Notes under the pieces: model-generated
The model's input: the letters and a program-made list of their open reading frames with translations, nothing else
Database searches by the model: none
What the model was told of the DNA's origin: nothing
Made by a program: the position numbers and the translations under genes
From: Microbacterium sp. PM5
Lineage (GTDB): Bacteria > Actinomycetota > Actinomycetes > Actinomycetales > Microbacteriaceae
NCBI RefSeq assembly: GCF_003293595.1
Contig: NZ_CP022162.1
Location: forward strand, 1,798,483 to 1,862,482
DNA: 64,000 nt
Reading direction: 5' to 3'
Shown: in pieces, positions 33,635-42,046 of the stretch
Numbering within the stretch: position 1 is the stretch's first letter
How the letters are laid out: every line of letters begins with the position of its first letter

Positions 33635-34813
33635 ATGTCCGTCGCCACCACCACCTCCGGCAGCCTCCCGCGCACGGCCGCGCTGATCGAGGCGAACGCC
33701 GCGCGAACCCTCGACGACGACGGCTTCACGCTGCAGTCGACGCCCGCCTTCGGGGCGCTCACCGCGGCGGCCGTCGCCGACGTCGTGGAGCGCCAGCGGG
33801 CCGCGGGGATCACTCTCGTCGGCGACGGCGAGTTCGGGAAGGCGATGTCCAACGCCGTCGACTACGGCGCCTGGTGGTCGTACTCCTTCCAGCGGGTGAG
33901 CGGTCTCTCGCTCACCGAGATCAACGCCTTCAACGAGCCCCCGGTGCGCTCCGCGCCGGGCGAGATCCGCCTCACCAGCTTCCTCGACCGCCGTGACCGT
34001 CAGCGGTTCCCCGCCGTCTATGCGGAGGCGGTCGAAGCGGGTCGCACCGCGACGGCGTTCCCCACGACGACCGGACCGCTCGCGTACCGAGGTCAGGATG
34101 CCGTGGCCGCCGACATCCGCCATCTCACCGCGGCGCTGCGACCGGGTGAGCGGGGCTTCCTCACCGCGATCGCGCCGGGATCCGCGGCGCGCGTGCGCAA
34201 CGACTACTACGCCACCGACGAGGAGCACATCTTCGCGTGGGCCAATGCCCTCCGCGAGGAGTACCGCGCGATCGTCGACGCCGGGCTCATCCTGCAGTTG
34301 GATGACCCCTCCCTCGCCGAGAACTTCGACCAGATCAGTCCCGAGCCCTCGATCGCGGACTATCAGGCCTTCACGAAGATCCGCATCGAGGCGATCAATC
34401 ACGCGATCGCGGGGCTTCCCCGAGAGCAGGTTCGTCTGCACGTGTGCTGGGGGTCGTGGCACGGCCCCCACACCACGGACATCGAACTGCGCCACATCCT
34501 GCCGGTCGTGCTGCAGGCGAACGTCGGGGCGATCTCGTTCGAGGCGGGCAACGTCCGTCACGAGCACGAGTTCGGCGCGTGGGCCGACGCCGACGTCCCC
34601 GACGACCTCGTGCTCGTGCCGGGGGTGGTCAGCCACGCGACGAACGTCGTCGAGCACCCCGAGCTGGTCGCGCAGCGCATCCGCCGCTTCACCGACATCG
34701 TCGGTGCCGACCGCGTCATCGCCTCCACCGACTGCGGACTGGGCGGGCGCATCCACCCCGACCTCGCCTGGGCGAAGCTCGAGACGCTCGGCGAGGGCGC
34801 CCGCCGCGCGTGA
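33635..34813 (+). CDS. MetE C-terminal-domain-like methyltransferase (cobalamin-independent)
   Basis: The 392-residue protein corresponds to the catalytic half of cobalamin-independent methionine synthase. Zinc ligands are visible in order: His in VRLHVCWGS, Glu in ISFEAGN, and Cys in STDCGLGGR. The N-terminal half of full-length MetE (about 750 residues) is missing, as in a widespread family of short MetE-like proteins whose methyl donor is often not folate. Function is therefore thiol methylation or transfer of unknown substrate. AGGAGGAG before ATG 33635 is one of the best ribosome sites in the window. The gene has a leader of about 105 nt. Confidence 0.85.
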   Translation: MSVATTTSGSLPRTAALIEANAARTLDDDGFTLQSTPAFGALTAAAVADVVERQRAAGITLVGDGEFGKAMSNAVDYGAWWSYSFQRVSGLSLTEINAFNEPPVRSAPGEIRLTSFLDRRDRQRFPAVYAEAVEAGRTATAFPTTTGPLAYRGQDAVAADIRHLTAALRPGERGFLTAIAPGSAARVRNDYYATDEEHIFAWANALREEYRAIVDAGLILQLDDPSLAENFDQISPEPSIADYQAFTKIRIEAINHAIAGLPREQVRLHVCWGSWHGPHTTDIELRHILPVVLQANVGAISFEAGNVRHEHEFGAWADADVPDDLVLVPGVVSHATNVVEHPELVAQRIRRFTDIVGADRVIASTDCGLGGRIHPDLAWAKLETLGEGARRA

Positions 34814-35101
34814 CGCTCACCGCGCACCCCCCGCGCGTTTCATGCCGGAATATCGGTTCGGACGCCGACAGCGCAGAGAGAATCGGTTTGGAGGCAGGTC
34901 GGGCCGACGGCACCCGTCGACAGGCCCGGCGGACACGGCGCATCCGGGGGGATGAGCGCCTGCCCGCACACCTGGGGTGCGTTCCGCTTGGGCGGCCGGG
35001 TTCTCGCTCGGCCGCCCAAGACCGCCCTCCACAGGGCATGCGGCGGGCGCACCGCGCCCGATACCGTGTGCCTACAATGCACTCCTTGCGAGGGGGAGCA
35101 C
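34814..35101. promoter_or_regulatory. Intergenic region before gntR with direct repeats, hairpin and promoter
   Basis: No gene is supported in these 288 bp. ATCGGTTCGG (34852-34861) and ATCGGTTTGG (34882-34891) are direct repeats exactly 30 bp apart. A strong hairpin with 12-base perfect arms, CTTGGGCGGCCG (34987-34998) and CGGCCGCCCAAG (35009-35020), follows. A near-consensus -10 TACAAT lies about 25 bases before the GntR start, giving a short leader with GAGGGGGAG as ribosome site. Confidence 0.5.
34987..35020. terminator. Strong hairpin, 12-bp perfect stem
   Basis: The perfect 12-base arms CTTGGGCGGCCG and CGGCCGCCCAAG enclose a ten-base loop. It lies about 175 bases after the MetE-like gene and 80 bases before gntR, and has no T-run, so it is either a terminator of the actinobacterial type or a regulatory structure. 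Confidence 0.5.
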
Positions 35102-35749
35102 ATGGAACATGCACGGGGACGGGGCATCGTCTCGGGGCGCCGGTTGTTGGCGGACCACGTCTTCCGCGGGATCGCCGACGAGATCCTCGCCGGGCGGCTG
35201 CCGGACGGACACATCCTCCGCGATCACGAGGTCGCGCGGCGACTCAACGTGTCCCGCACCCCCGTGCGCGAAGCGCTGATGCGGCTGGAGCGGATCGGCC
35301 TCGTCGAGATCGAGCCCAGCCGCTTCACCCGCGTCACGCCGGTGACCGACGAGGTCATCGATCAGCATCGCGAACTCGCCGGGTACGCCGCCGGAACCGC
35401 CGCGCACATGGCGGTGCGGCGCATGACGGATGACGAGCTCGCCCGCGCAGTCGACCATGCCGAGGCCGCCGCAGATGCCCTGGGCGACCCGGCGACGGCA
35501 TCGACAGCGCGCCATGCGCTCTTCTCGTACCTATCCGCCCACTCGGGAAACCCCGCGCATCACGCCCTCATGGCCGACACCGAGGTCGCGATCACCCGCG
35601 CGCTGAGCCGCGCACCGCTGCGAGACGTCGGCATCGACGATCAGCGCGCAGAGTACGACGCGATCGTGGGAGCGCTGCGCGCCCGCGACGCCGATCGGCT
35701 GGAGCGGATCATTCGGGCGCAGCACGGCATCTCCGAGGGCCGAACGTGA
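35102..35749 (+). CDS. GntR family transcriptional regulator (FadR/FCD type)
   Basis: The 215-residue regulator has a GntR winged helix at about residues 15-75 (LADHVFRGIADEILAGRLPDG, then VARRLNVSRTPVREALMRLE) and an all-helical FCD-like effector domain to the end. The effector is unknown. GAGGGGGAG is the ribosome site. The stop TGA overlaps a possible GTG start of purU, so the two may be coupled and the regulator may act on folate or one-carbon genes; this is inference from position only. Confidence 0.87.
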   Translation: MEHARGRGIVSGRRLLADHVFRGIADEILAGRLPDGHILRDHEVARRLNVSRTPVREALMRLERIGLVEIEPSRFTRVTPVTDEVIDQHRELAGYAAGTAAHMAVRRMTDDELARAVDHAEAAADALGDPATASTARHALFSYLSAHSGNPAHHALMADTEVAITRALSRAPLRDVGIDDQRAEYDAIVGALRARDADRLERIIRAQHGISEGRT

Positions 35750-35778
35750 CGGTCGCGCCGATCCGGCAGAATCGATCC

Positions 35779-36660
35779 ATGGCTCCCGTGCACGATCCCC
35801 ACCTTCCCGCCGACCACGCCTGCCTCATCGTGCACGGCAGCGACAAGCCCGGCATCGTCGCAGCCGTGTCGGCGATGATCACCCGCATCGGCGGCAACAT
35901 CGTCGCCTTCGACCAGTTCTCCGACGATCATCGCGGCGGCGCGTACTTCCAGCGGGTCGTCTTCCATCGCCCCGACTTCGCTCTGGAGCGTCCCGCGATC
36001 GAGGCGGACATCGCTCAGACCCTGGCCGACTTCGATCTGGAATGGTCGCTGACCGATCAGTCGGTGCCCAAGCGCATGGCGATCCTCGCGTCGAAGCAGG
36101 ACCATTGCCTCCTCGACCTGCTGTGGCGCCACCGACGCGGCGACCTGCCGGTCACCATCCCGATGGTCATCTCGAACCACACCACGACGGCCGAAGACGT
36201 CCGCAGCTTCGGCGTGCCGTTCTTCCACGTGCCCTCGGTCGCGGGTCCCGACAAATCGGCGTCGGAGGAAGAGATCCTGAAGCTGCTCGTCGGCAACGTC
36301 GACTTCGTCGTGCTGGCGCGCTACATGCAGATCCTCTCGCCCGAGTTCCTCGAACGCCTCGGTGTGCCCGTGATCAACATCCACCACTCGTTCCTGCCCG
36401 CCTTCATCGGCGCCGAGCCCTACAAGAAGGCCAAGGAGCGCGGCGTGAAGCTCATCGGCGCGACCTCGCACTACGTGACGGGCGACCTCGACGAGGGTCC
36501 CATCATCGAGCAGGACACCGTGCGGGTCACCCATGCCGAGTCATCCGCCGAGTTCGCCCGGCGCGGCGCCGACGTCGAGCGCCAAGTTCTCTCCCGCGCG
36601 GTGCTGTGGCACGCGCAGGATCGCGTCATCCGTCACGGCAACCACACGATCGTCTTCTGA
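35779..36660 (+). CDS. purU: Formyltetrahydrofolate deformylase
   Basis: The 293-residue enzyme hydrolyses 10-formyl-tetrahydrofolate to formate and tetrahydrofolate. An N-terminal ACT domain (LIVHGSDKPGIVAAVSAMIT, residues 11-90) precedes the formyltransferase-type catalytic domain with NIHHSFLPAFIGAEPYKKA and SHYVTGDLDEGPIIEQD, containing the Asn-His-Asp catalytic set. I chose ATG 35779, preceded by CAGAAT ending six bases upstream; a GTG at 35746 that overlaps the gntR stop would add 11 residues and allow coupling instead. Confidence 0.92.
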   Translation: MAPVHDPHLPADHACLIVHGSDKPGIVAAVSAMITRIGGNIVAFDQFSDDHRGGAYFQRVVFHRPDFALERPAIEADIAQTLADFDLEWSLTDQSVPKRMAILASKQDHCLLDLLWRHRRGDLPVTIPMVISNHTTTAEDVRSFGVPFFHVPSVAGPDKSASEEEILKLLVGNVDFVVLARYMQILSPEFLERLGVPVINIHHSFLPAFIGAEPYKKAKERGVKLIGATSHYVTGDLDEGPIIEQDTVRVTHAESSAEFARRGADVERQVLSRAVLWHAQDRVIRHGNHTIVF

Positions 36661-36677
36661 CGTCTGCCGAGCGGGCG

Positions 36678-37622
36678 TCAGTACACGTACTCCATGAGGT
36701 CCAGCCCGAGAGCGCGGAAGGCCTCGTGCGCGCGCAGCCGGTGCGCCACAGACAGGTCGTCGAAGCACACGATGAGGGCGTAGGCGGCACCGGCGCGCGG
36801 GCCCGCGATCACGCCGGCCTCGGCGCGGATGCCGTCGCCGCGACCGGTCTTGTTGACGAAGAGCAGGCCGTGGCGGTCGTCGTCGTGCGCGAAGGGGTCC
36901 AGCGCGGTGCTCGCCGCGACGAGCGCCAGATCCTGGTTGAGGCTGAGCCACTCCGACACCTGCGCGCTCACCGCCGGGGAGACGACCTGAGCGTTGACGA
37001 GCCCCGCGAACAGCGTGACCAGCTCCCCCGTCGACGCGAGACCGACGTGCGGTGCGTCGTCGGGCCCGCGCTCGTCTCGGAAACCGTCGATGAGCGCGGT
37101 CTTCACGAGACCGATCTGCTCGACTCGCGCGCGGACGGCCTCCAGCCCCACGCGCTCCAGCAGCGCGTTGGCGGCGGCGGCGTCGGATGCCGCCGCGGCG
37201 AGCACGGCCAGATCGCGCACCGGAAGCGCGGGAGCCGCCAACCGATGCCAGAGGCCGCCGACGGTGACCGGCGCCACCGAGCTGCGTTCGATGATCTGCA
37301 GGGGATCGAGCGTGCCCGCGTCGATCTGCGCCGCGACCTCGATCAGCAGCGGAACGACGCCGATGCCGGCGACGGGCAGCACGAGGTGGGCGTCACCCGC
37401 GAGCACCGTCTCGCCCGAGTCCAGATCCGTGACGCACACCGACACCTGCGCCCCTGCCGCGGCGACGGCGTCCAGTGCGGCGAGCGCGGTGGCGAACGAA
37501 CGCGCACGGCCGGACGAGCGTCGCGGCGAGCGTCGGGTCGACGCCCGCTCGCCACGCGCCTCGCTGCGCTGCGCGCGCACCTCACCTCGACGTGTCGACG
37601 ATGCCCGACCTGCACTGTCCAC
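36678..37622 (-). CDS. Class A beta-lactamase-fold protein lacking the catalytic Ser-Lys
   Basis: The 314-residue protein follows the beta-lactamase-type order: VSVCVTDLDSGETVLAGD, then the helix-2 region, then AASDAAAANALLERVG, then FVNKTGRGDGIRAEAGVI. The KTG motif is present. However, the segment that should hold SxxK reads PVAGIGVVPLL, aligned with ASxxKxPxL as AGxxVxPxL, so the nucleophile serine and the lysine are replaced by Gly and Val. SDN reads SDA. It is probably a non-hydrolytic member that binds a ligand or partner. It has no clear signal peptide. Start GTG at 37620-37622 has GGAG eight bases upstream. Confidence 0.78.
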   Translation of the reverse strand: MDSAGRASSTRRGEVRAQRSEARGERASTRRSPRRSSGRARSFATALAALDAVAAAGAQVSVCVTDLDSGETVLAGDAHLVLPVAGIGVVPLLIEVAAQIDAGTLDPLQIIERSSVAPVTVGGLWHRLAAPALPVRDLAVLAAAASDAAAANALLERVGLEAVRARVEQIGLVKTALIDGFRDERGPDDAPHVGLASTGELVTLFAGLVNAQVVSPAVSAQVSEWLSLNQDLALVAASTALDPFAHDDDRHGLLFVNKTGRGDGIRAEAGVIAGPRAGAAYALIVCFDDLSVAHRLRAHEAFRALGLDLMEYVY

Positions 37623-37711
37623 GCGAGATGCTCCGTCCTCGATGTTCTCGCCGGCGCCGGCGTCGTGACCCTGGCGCCGGGCCGACGACCGCCGGCCCGG
37701 CGACGCCGTGG

Positions 37712-39709
37712 TCACCAGATGGTGACGCGCTGGTCGGCGTCGAGCCACAGCGCGTCGGTCTCGGTGACGTCGAACGCACGGTAGAACTCGTCGACGTTGC
37801 GAACGATCTGGTTGCAGCGGAACTCGTTGGGCGAGTGCGGATCGATCGTCAGCAGGCGGATCGTCTCGGCCTCGCGACCCTTCTGCTGCCAGATCTGCGC
37901 CCAGCTGAGCAGCAGCCGCTGAATGCCGGTGTAGCCGTCGATCACGGGACCATCGGCATCCTCGTCGGTCGTGTCGGCGCCGAGCGACAGGCGATAGGCC
38001 TTGATCGCGATGCCGAGTCCGCCGAGATCCCCGATGTTCTCGCCGATCGTCAGGGCGCCGTTGACGTGGTGCTCCGCGGCGAGACCCTGCGGCACGAGTT
38101 CGTCGTACTGGGCGATGAGGGCACCCGTGCGCTGCTCGAACGCGGCGCGGTCGTCATCCGTCCACCAGTCGCGAAGGGCACCGGTGCCGTCGAAGGCCGA
38201 CCCCTGGTCGTCGAAGCCGTGGCCGATCTCGTGGCCGATCACGGCGCCGATGCCGCCATAGTTGGCCGCGGCATCCCGGTCCAGCTCGAAGAACGGGTAC
38301 TGCAGGATCGCCGCGGGGAACACGATCTCGTTCATCAGCGGGTTGTAATACGCATTGACCGTCTGGGGCGTCATGTACCACTCGTCGCGGTCGATGGGGG
38401 CGCCGAGCTTCGCGATCTGCCGCTCGTGCTCCCACGCGTTCGTGCGACGCACGTTGCCGATCAGATCGGCGCCGTCGACCTCGAGCGCGGAGTAGTCCTT
38501 CCACGTCACGGGGTAGCCGACCTTCGGCGTGAACGCGTCGAGCTTCTCGAGGGCACGGCCGCGGGTCTCCGGGGTCATCCACTCGAGGGTCTCGATCGAA
38601 CGCCGATAGGCCTCGATGAGGTTCGCGACGAGCTCGTCCATCGCCTCCTTGGCCGCGGGCGGGAAGTGACGCTCGACGTAGACCTTGCCCACGGCCTCGC
38701 CCATCGCCGCCTCGACGAAGCTGACGCCGCGCTTCCAGCGCTCGCGGTTGACAGGAACGCCCGTGAGCTCGGTGCCGTAGAACGCGAAGTTCGCGTCGAC
38801 GAAGTCCGACGACAGGAACGCCGCGGAGGCCCGCACGATGTGCAGCCGCAGCCACGCCTTCCAGTCCTCGAGGCGATCCTCGACGAGCAGCGAACCCAGG
38901 CCCTCGAAGTAGCTGGGCTCGTTCACGTTGATGTCGGCGAAGCCGTCGCGGCGTCCAGGGGCGACCGCATCCAGCCACGGCGCGAGGTCGACGCCGACGA
39001 GCCGCTGCACGTCATCCCACGTCATGAGGTTGTACGTGGCGACGGCGTCGCGCGTGCGCACGTTGTCCCAGTGGTGGGTCGCCAGCTCGGTCTCCAGCGC
39101 CAGCACGCGGTCGGCCTGCCGCCCGGCATCCTCACCCTGCGCACCCACCCCGGCGAGGCCGAGGACCGTCTGCACGTAGTCGCGGAAGGCGACGCGGGTC
39201 TTGTCGAAGTTGTCGAGGCGGTAGTAGCTCTCGTCCGGCAACGACAGTCCGGACTGCACGAAGAACGCGACGTAACGCTCGGGATTTCCCGGGTCGGGCT
39301 CGATGTAGACGCCGATCATGCTGCCGACGCCTTCCCGCTCCATCTCGCCGACGGTGCGCAGCAGCGCCGGGATGGAGTCGATGGCGTCCACGCGGGCCAA
39401 CTGGGCCGCGAGGGGCTCGGCCCCGAGCCGCTCGATGCGCTCGGTGTCCATGAAGCTCGCGAACAGGTCGCCGATCTTGCGCGCCTCCGTGCCCGGCTCC
39501 GCCGTCGTCGACTCCTCGATGATGGCCCGCACGTCCTTCTCGGCCTGCTCGGCGATCAGGTGGAACGAGCCCCAACGCGCCTTGTCGTCGGGGATCTCCG
39601 TACGTTCCAGCCAGGCTCCGTTGACGTGCCGGAACAGGTCGTCCTGAGGACGGATGCCGGGGCTCAACGCGGACAGCTCGATACCCGAGCGAAGGGTGGG
39701 GGCGGTCAT
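37712..39709 (-). CDS. M13 family zinc metallopeptidase (neprilysin/PepO-like)
   Basis: The 665-residue protein matches the M13 family. The zinc motif HExxH is in AVIGHEIGHGFDDQG, the third ligand region is ENIGDLGGLGIA, and the substrate-binding NAYYNP sequence precedes it. It has no signal peptide, so like other actinobacterial members it is probably an intracellular oligopeptidase. RxN-type residues occur near the end (SPNEFRCNQIVRNVDEFYRAF). The ATG at 39707-39709 follows TATCCT by seven bases, fitting a leaderless message. Confidence 0.93.
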   Translation of the reverse strand: MTAPTLRSGIELSALSPGIRPQDDLFRHVNGAWLERTEIPDDKARWGSFHLIAEQAEKDVRAIIEESTTAEPGTEARKIGDLFASFMDTERIERLGAEPLAAQLARVDAIDSIPALLRTVGEMEREGVGSMIGVYIEPDPGNPERYVAFFVQSGLSLPDESYYRLDNFDKTRVAFRDYVQTVLGLAGVGAQGEDAGRQADRVLALETELATHHWDNVRTRDAVATYNLMTWDDVQRLVGVDLAPWLDAVAPGRRDGFADINVNEPSYFEGLGSLLVEDRLEDWKAWLRLHIVRASAAFLSSDFVDANFAFYGTELTGVPVNRERWKRGVSFVEAAMGEAVGKVYVERHFPPAAKEAMDELVANLIEAYRRSIETLEWMTPETRGRALEKLDAFTPKVGYPVTWKDYSALEVDGADLIGNVRRTNAWEHERQIAKLGAPIDRDEWYMTPQTVNAYYNPLMNEIVFPAAILQYPFFELDRDAAANYGGIGAVIGHEIGHGFDDQGSAFDGTGALRDWWTDDDRAAFEQRTGALIAQYDELVPQGLAAEHHVNGALTIGENIGDLGGLGIAIKAYRLSLGADTTDEDADGPVIDGYTGIQRLLLSWAQIWQQKGREAETIRLLTIDPHSPNEFRCNQIVRNVDEFYRAFDVTETDALWLDADQRVTIW

Positions 39710-39870
39710 GCCGTACAGGATACGCGCCGCTTCTGTTCCCACGATCCGAGTTCACCACCCGTTCGCCCGGGGGGTCGTTGCCCGAGCACCGTCGGTCGCC
39801 GAGCGCGCGCCGCGCGTCGACACGTCCCCCTCCCGCGGCCCGCGTCGTCCGCCCCCCGTAGGCTCGACGC

Positions 39871-41190
39871 ATGCCCGCGTCGACCCTCAACCGCGAGATC
39901 CTCCGGCTGGCGGTGCCGGCCCTGGGTGCGCTGGTCGCAGAGCCCTTGTTCCTGATCGTGGATGCCGCACTGGTCGGACACCTCGGCGTCGTGCCACTGG
40001 CGGGCCTCGGCATCGCATCGGCCGTGCTCCAGACGATCGTCGGGCTCATGGTCTTCCTCGCCTACTCGACCACACCCGCGGTGGCTCGTCGCTTCGGCGC
40101 CGGCGATCATGCCGATGCCGTACGCGCCGGTGTCGACGGACTCTGGCTCGCTCTCGGTCTGGGCGTCGTGCTGGCGATCGCGGGATCATTGGCGACTCCG
40201 GCGCTCGTGGCGCTGTTCGGCGCGACGCCCGACGTCTCCCACCAGGCGCTGATCTACCTGCAGCTGTCGATGTGGGGCCTTCCCGCGATGCTCATCGTGT
40301 TCGCGGCGACGGGGCTGCTGCGCGGCATGCAGGACACCGTCACGCCGCTGTGGATCGCGGGCATCGGCTTCGCCCTGAACGCGGCACTGAACGCACTGTT
40401 CATCTACGGGTTCGGCTGGGGCATCGCCGGGTCGGCCGCCGGAACCGTCGCGGCACAGTGGGGCATGGTCGGCGCCTACGCGGTCGTGATCGGCCGACTG
40501 GCGCAGCGGCACTCGGCATCCCTGCGTCCGCAGCGCGACGGTCTGCGCGGATCGGCCGCGTCGGGTGGCTGGCTGTTCCTGCGCACCGTGTCGTTGCGCG
40601 CGGCGTTTCTCGCGACCGTGTTCGCCGCGACCGCGCTGGGCACCGATGAGCTGGCCGGGTGGCAGGTCGCGTTCACGATCTTCTCGACCGCCGCCTTCGC
40701 GCTCGATGCGTTGGCGATCGCCGCGCAAGCGCTCATCGGTCGGGGCCTCGGGGCCGGCGATGAGTCGTTCGTCCGCCGTGTACTCGGCCGCACCGTCGCG
40801 TGGGGGGTGTGGTTCGGCGTGATCGTGGGCGCTGCGATCGCGGCGCTGTCGGGCGGGATCGGACTCGTGTTCACCGGGTCACCCGAGGTCGCCGCGCTCG
40901 TGCAGCCCGCGCTTCTCGTGCTCGCGGCCGCGCAGCCGGTGTGCGGCGTGGTCTTCGTGCTCGACGGCGTGCTGATGGGAGCCGGCGACGTGCGCTACCT
41001 CGCGGCGGCGGGCGGCCTCAACCTCGTCCCGTACCTGCCGGCCCTCGCGGTGCTGTGGCTGGTGCATCCCACCGGGGCCGTCGGCCTGATGTGGCTCGCC
41101 GTCTGCTTCTTCGGCGTGTACATGCTGGCGCGGCTCGCGACGCTCGCCTGGCGCGTGCGGCGGCCGCAGTGGGTCTCCGCCGGGGCGTGA
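39871..41190 (+). CDS. MATE family efflux transporter, DinF-like
   Basis: The 439-residue protein has 12 membrane segments in two MatE halves (AEPLFLIVDAALVGHLG at the start of the first, FLRTVSLRAAFLATVF at the start of the second). It belongs to the DinF branch, which lacks long loops. It should expel a cationic or acidic compound by Na+ or H+ antiport. A TAGGCT hexamer ends six bases before ATG 39871. It is convergent with the RNA methyltransferase gene. Confidence 0.9.
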   Translation: MPASTLNREILRLAVPALGALVAEPLFLIVDAALVGHLGVVPLAGLGIASAVLQTIVGLMVFLAYSTTPAVARRFGAGDHADAVRAGVDGLWLALGLGVVLAIAGSLATPALVALFGATPDVSHQALIYLQLSMWGLPAMLIVFAATGLLRGMQDTVTPLWIAGIGFALNAALNALFIYGFGWGIAGSAAGTVAAQWGMVGAYAVVIGRLAQRHSASLRPQRDGLRGSAASGGWLFLRTVSLRAAFLATVFAATALGTDELAGWQVAFTIFSTAAFALDALAIAAQALIGRGLGAGDESFVRRVLGRTVAWGVWFGVIVGAAIAALSGGIGLVFTGSPEVAALVQPALLVLAAAQPVCGVVFVLDGVLMGAGDVRYLAAAGGLNLVPYLPALAVLWLVHPTGAVGLMWLAVCFFGVYMLARLATLAWRVRRPQWVSAGA

Positions 41191-41205
41191 GCGGCCTGCG
41201 TGCTG

Positions 41206-41859
41206 TCACGCCCAGCGACGGCACCACTCGTACATCACGACGGCGGCCGCCGCGCTCGCATTGATCGAGCGCGTCGACCCGTACTGGGTGATCTCGACGA
41301 CGGCGGATGCCGCCGCGACCGCCTCGGCCGACAATCCCGGCCCCTCTTGACCGAATAGCAGCACACAGCGTTCGGGCAGTTGGGCGCGATCGACCGGCAG
41401 CGAGCCGTCGACGTTGTCGACTGCGATCACGGGGATCGCGGCATCCTCGGCCCACGCGGCGAATGCGGCGACGTCCTCGTGGTGCCGCACGTGCTGATAA
41501 CGGTCGGTGACCATCGCGCCACGACGGTTCCACCGCCGCTTGCCGATGATGTGCACCTCGGCGGCGCCGAACGCATTGGCGCTGCGCACGATCGAGCCGA
41601 TGTTCATGTCGTGCTGCCAATTCTCGATGGCGACGTGGAACGGATGCCGGTGCTCATCGAGATCGGCCACGATCGCCGCCATCGTCCAGTAGCGGTAGCG
41701 ATCCACGACGTTGCGTCGATCGCCGGCCGCGAGCAGCTCCCGGTCGTAGCGCGGATCGTCGGGCCACGCCGGCGGGCCGCCCGGCCACGGCCCGACCCCG
41801 ACGGGGAGCTGCGGCTCGGCCGCCTCATCCTCGAGCTCGGGGGCGGTGCGCTCGGTCAT
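41206..41859 (-). CDS. SpoU/TrmH-type SPOUT RNA methyltransferase
   Basis: The 217-residue protein contains all three SPOUT motifs: NIGSIVRSANAFGA (motif 1), CVLLFGQEGPGLSAEAV (motif 2) and ITQYGSTRSINASAAAAVVMYEW (motif 3), which form the trefoil knot that binds S-adenosylmethionine. It methylates a ribose 2'-OH in tRNA or rRNA; the exact site cannot be read. The N-terminal 60 residues are Pro/Asp-rich. A TAGCCT hexamer ends six bases before the ATG, so it starts leaderless. Confidence 0.88.
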   Translation of the reverse strand: MTERTAPELEDEAAEPQLPVGVGPWPGGPPAWPDDPRYDRELLAAGDRRNVVDRYRYWTMAAIVADLDEHRHPFHVAIENWQHDMNIGSIVRSANAFGAAEVHIIGKRRWNRRGAMVTDRYQHVRHHEDVAAFAAWAEDAAIPVIAVDNVDGSLPVDRAQLPERCVLLFGQEGPGLSAEAVAAASAVVEITQYGSTRSINASAAAAVVMYEWCRRWA

Positions 41860-41904
41860 CGCTCCAGGCTACCGACCCTGATCGTCCGGCCTGCCGGCCG
41901 CCCT

Positions 41905-41975
41905 GCGTAACTCCGCCTGAGGCTGCCGGAAAGCGCGTCGCGCAGGCACTTCCCGCTACTCAGGCGGAGTTACGC
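41905..41975. repeat. Palindromic repeat, family B copy 1
   Basis: Perfect 16-base arms GCGTAACTCCGCCTGA (41905-41920) and TCAGGCGGAGTTACGC (41960-41975) enclose 39 bases. AACTCCGCCTGA recurs in the arm of the element at 55041-55122. This copy lies in a divergent promoter region, upstream of both the methylase and mntH. Confidence 0.75.
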
Positions 41976-41998
41976 GCACACCGCCCCACGCCTGCAAT

Positions 41999-42016
41999 AT
42001 TTCGGCCTCCCGAAAT
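41999..42016. promoter_or_regulatory. Upstream MntR-like operator for mntH
   Basis: ATTTCGG, a four-base spacer, then CCGAAAT forms an 18-bp dyad about 28 bp (centre to centre) before a second dyad with the same half sites and spacing. It sits over the -35 region of the mntH promoter. Binding by the adjacent MntR is inferred. Confidence 0.72.
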
Positions 42017-42024
42017 CTCTGGTA

Positions 42025-42046
42025 ATTTTTCGGCATGCCGAAAAAT
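42025..42046. promoter_or_regulatory. Palindromic operator centred on the mntH start codon
   Basis: A perfect 22-bp palindrome with core TTTTCGG-CATG-CCGAAAA overlaps the -10-like TAATTT, the predicted transcription start and the ATG itself. Together with the dyad at 41999 it gives two sites of the form TTTCGG-N4-CCGAAA. It could block initiation fully when manganese-loaded MntR is bound. Confidence 0.78.

Noticed and set aside
34952..35101. An N-terminal extension of 50 residues on the GntR regulator
   Set aside because: It would pass through the hairpin and the TACAAT promoter; the ATG at 35102 with GAGGGGGAG fits GntR family length.
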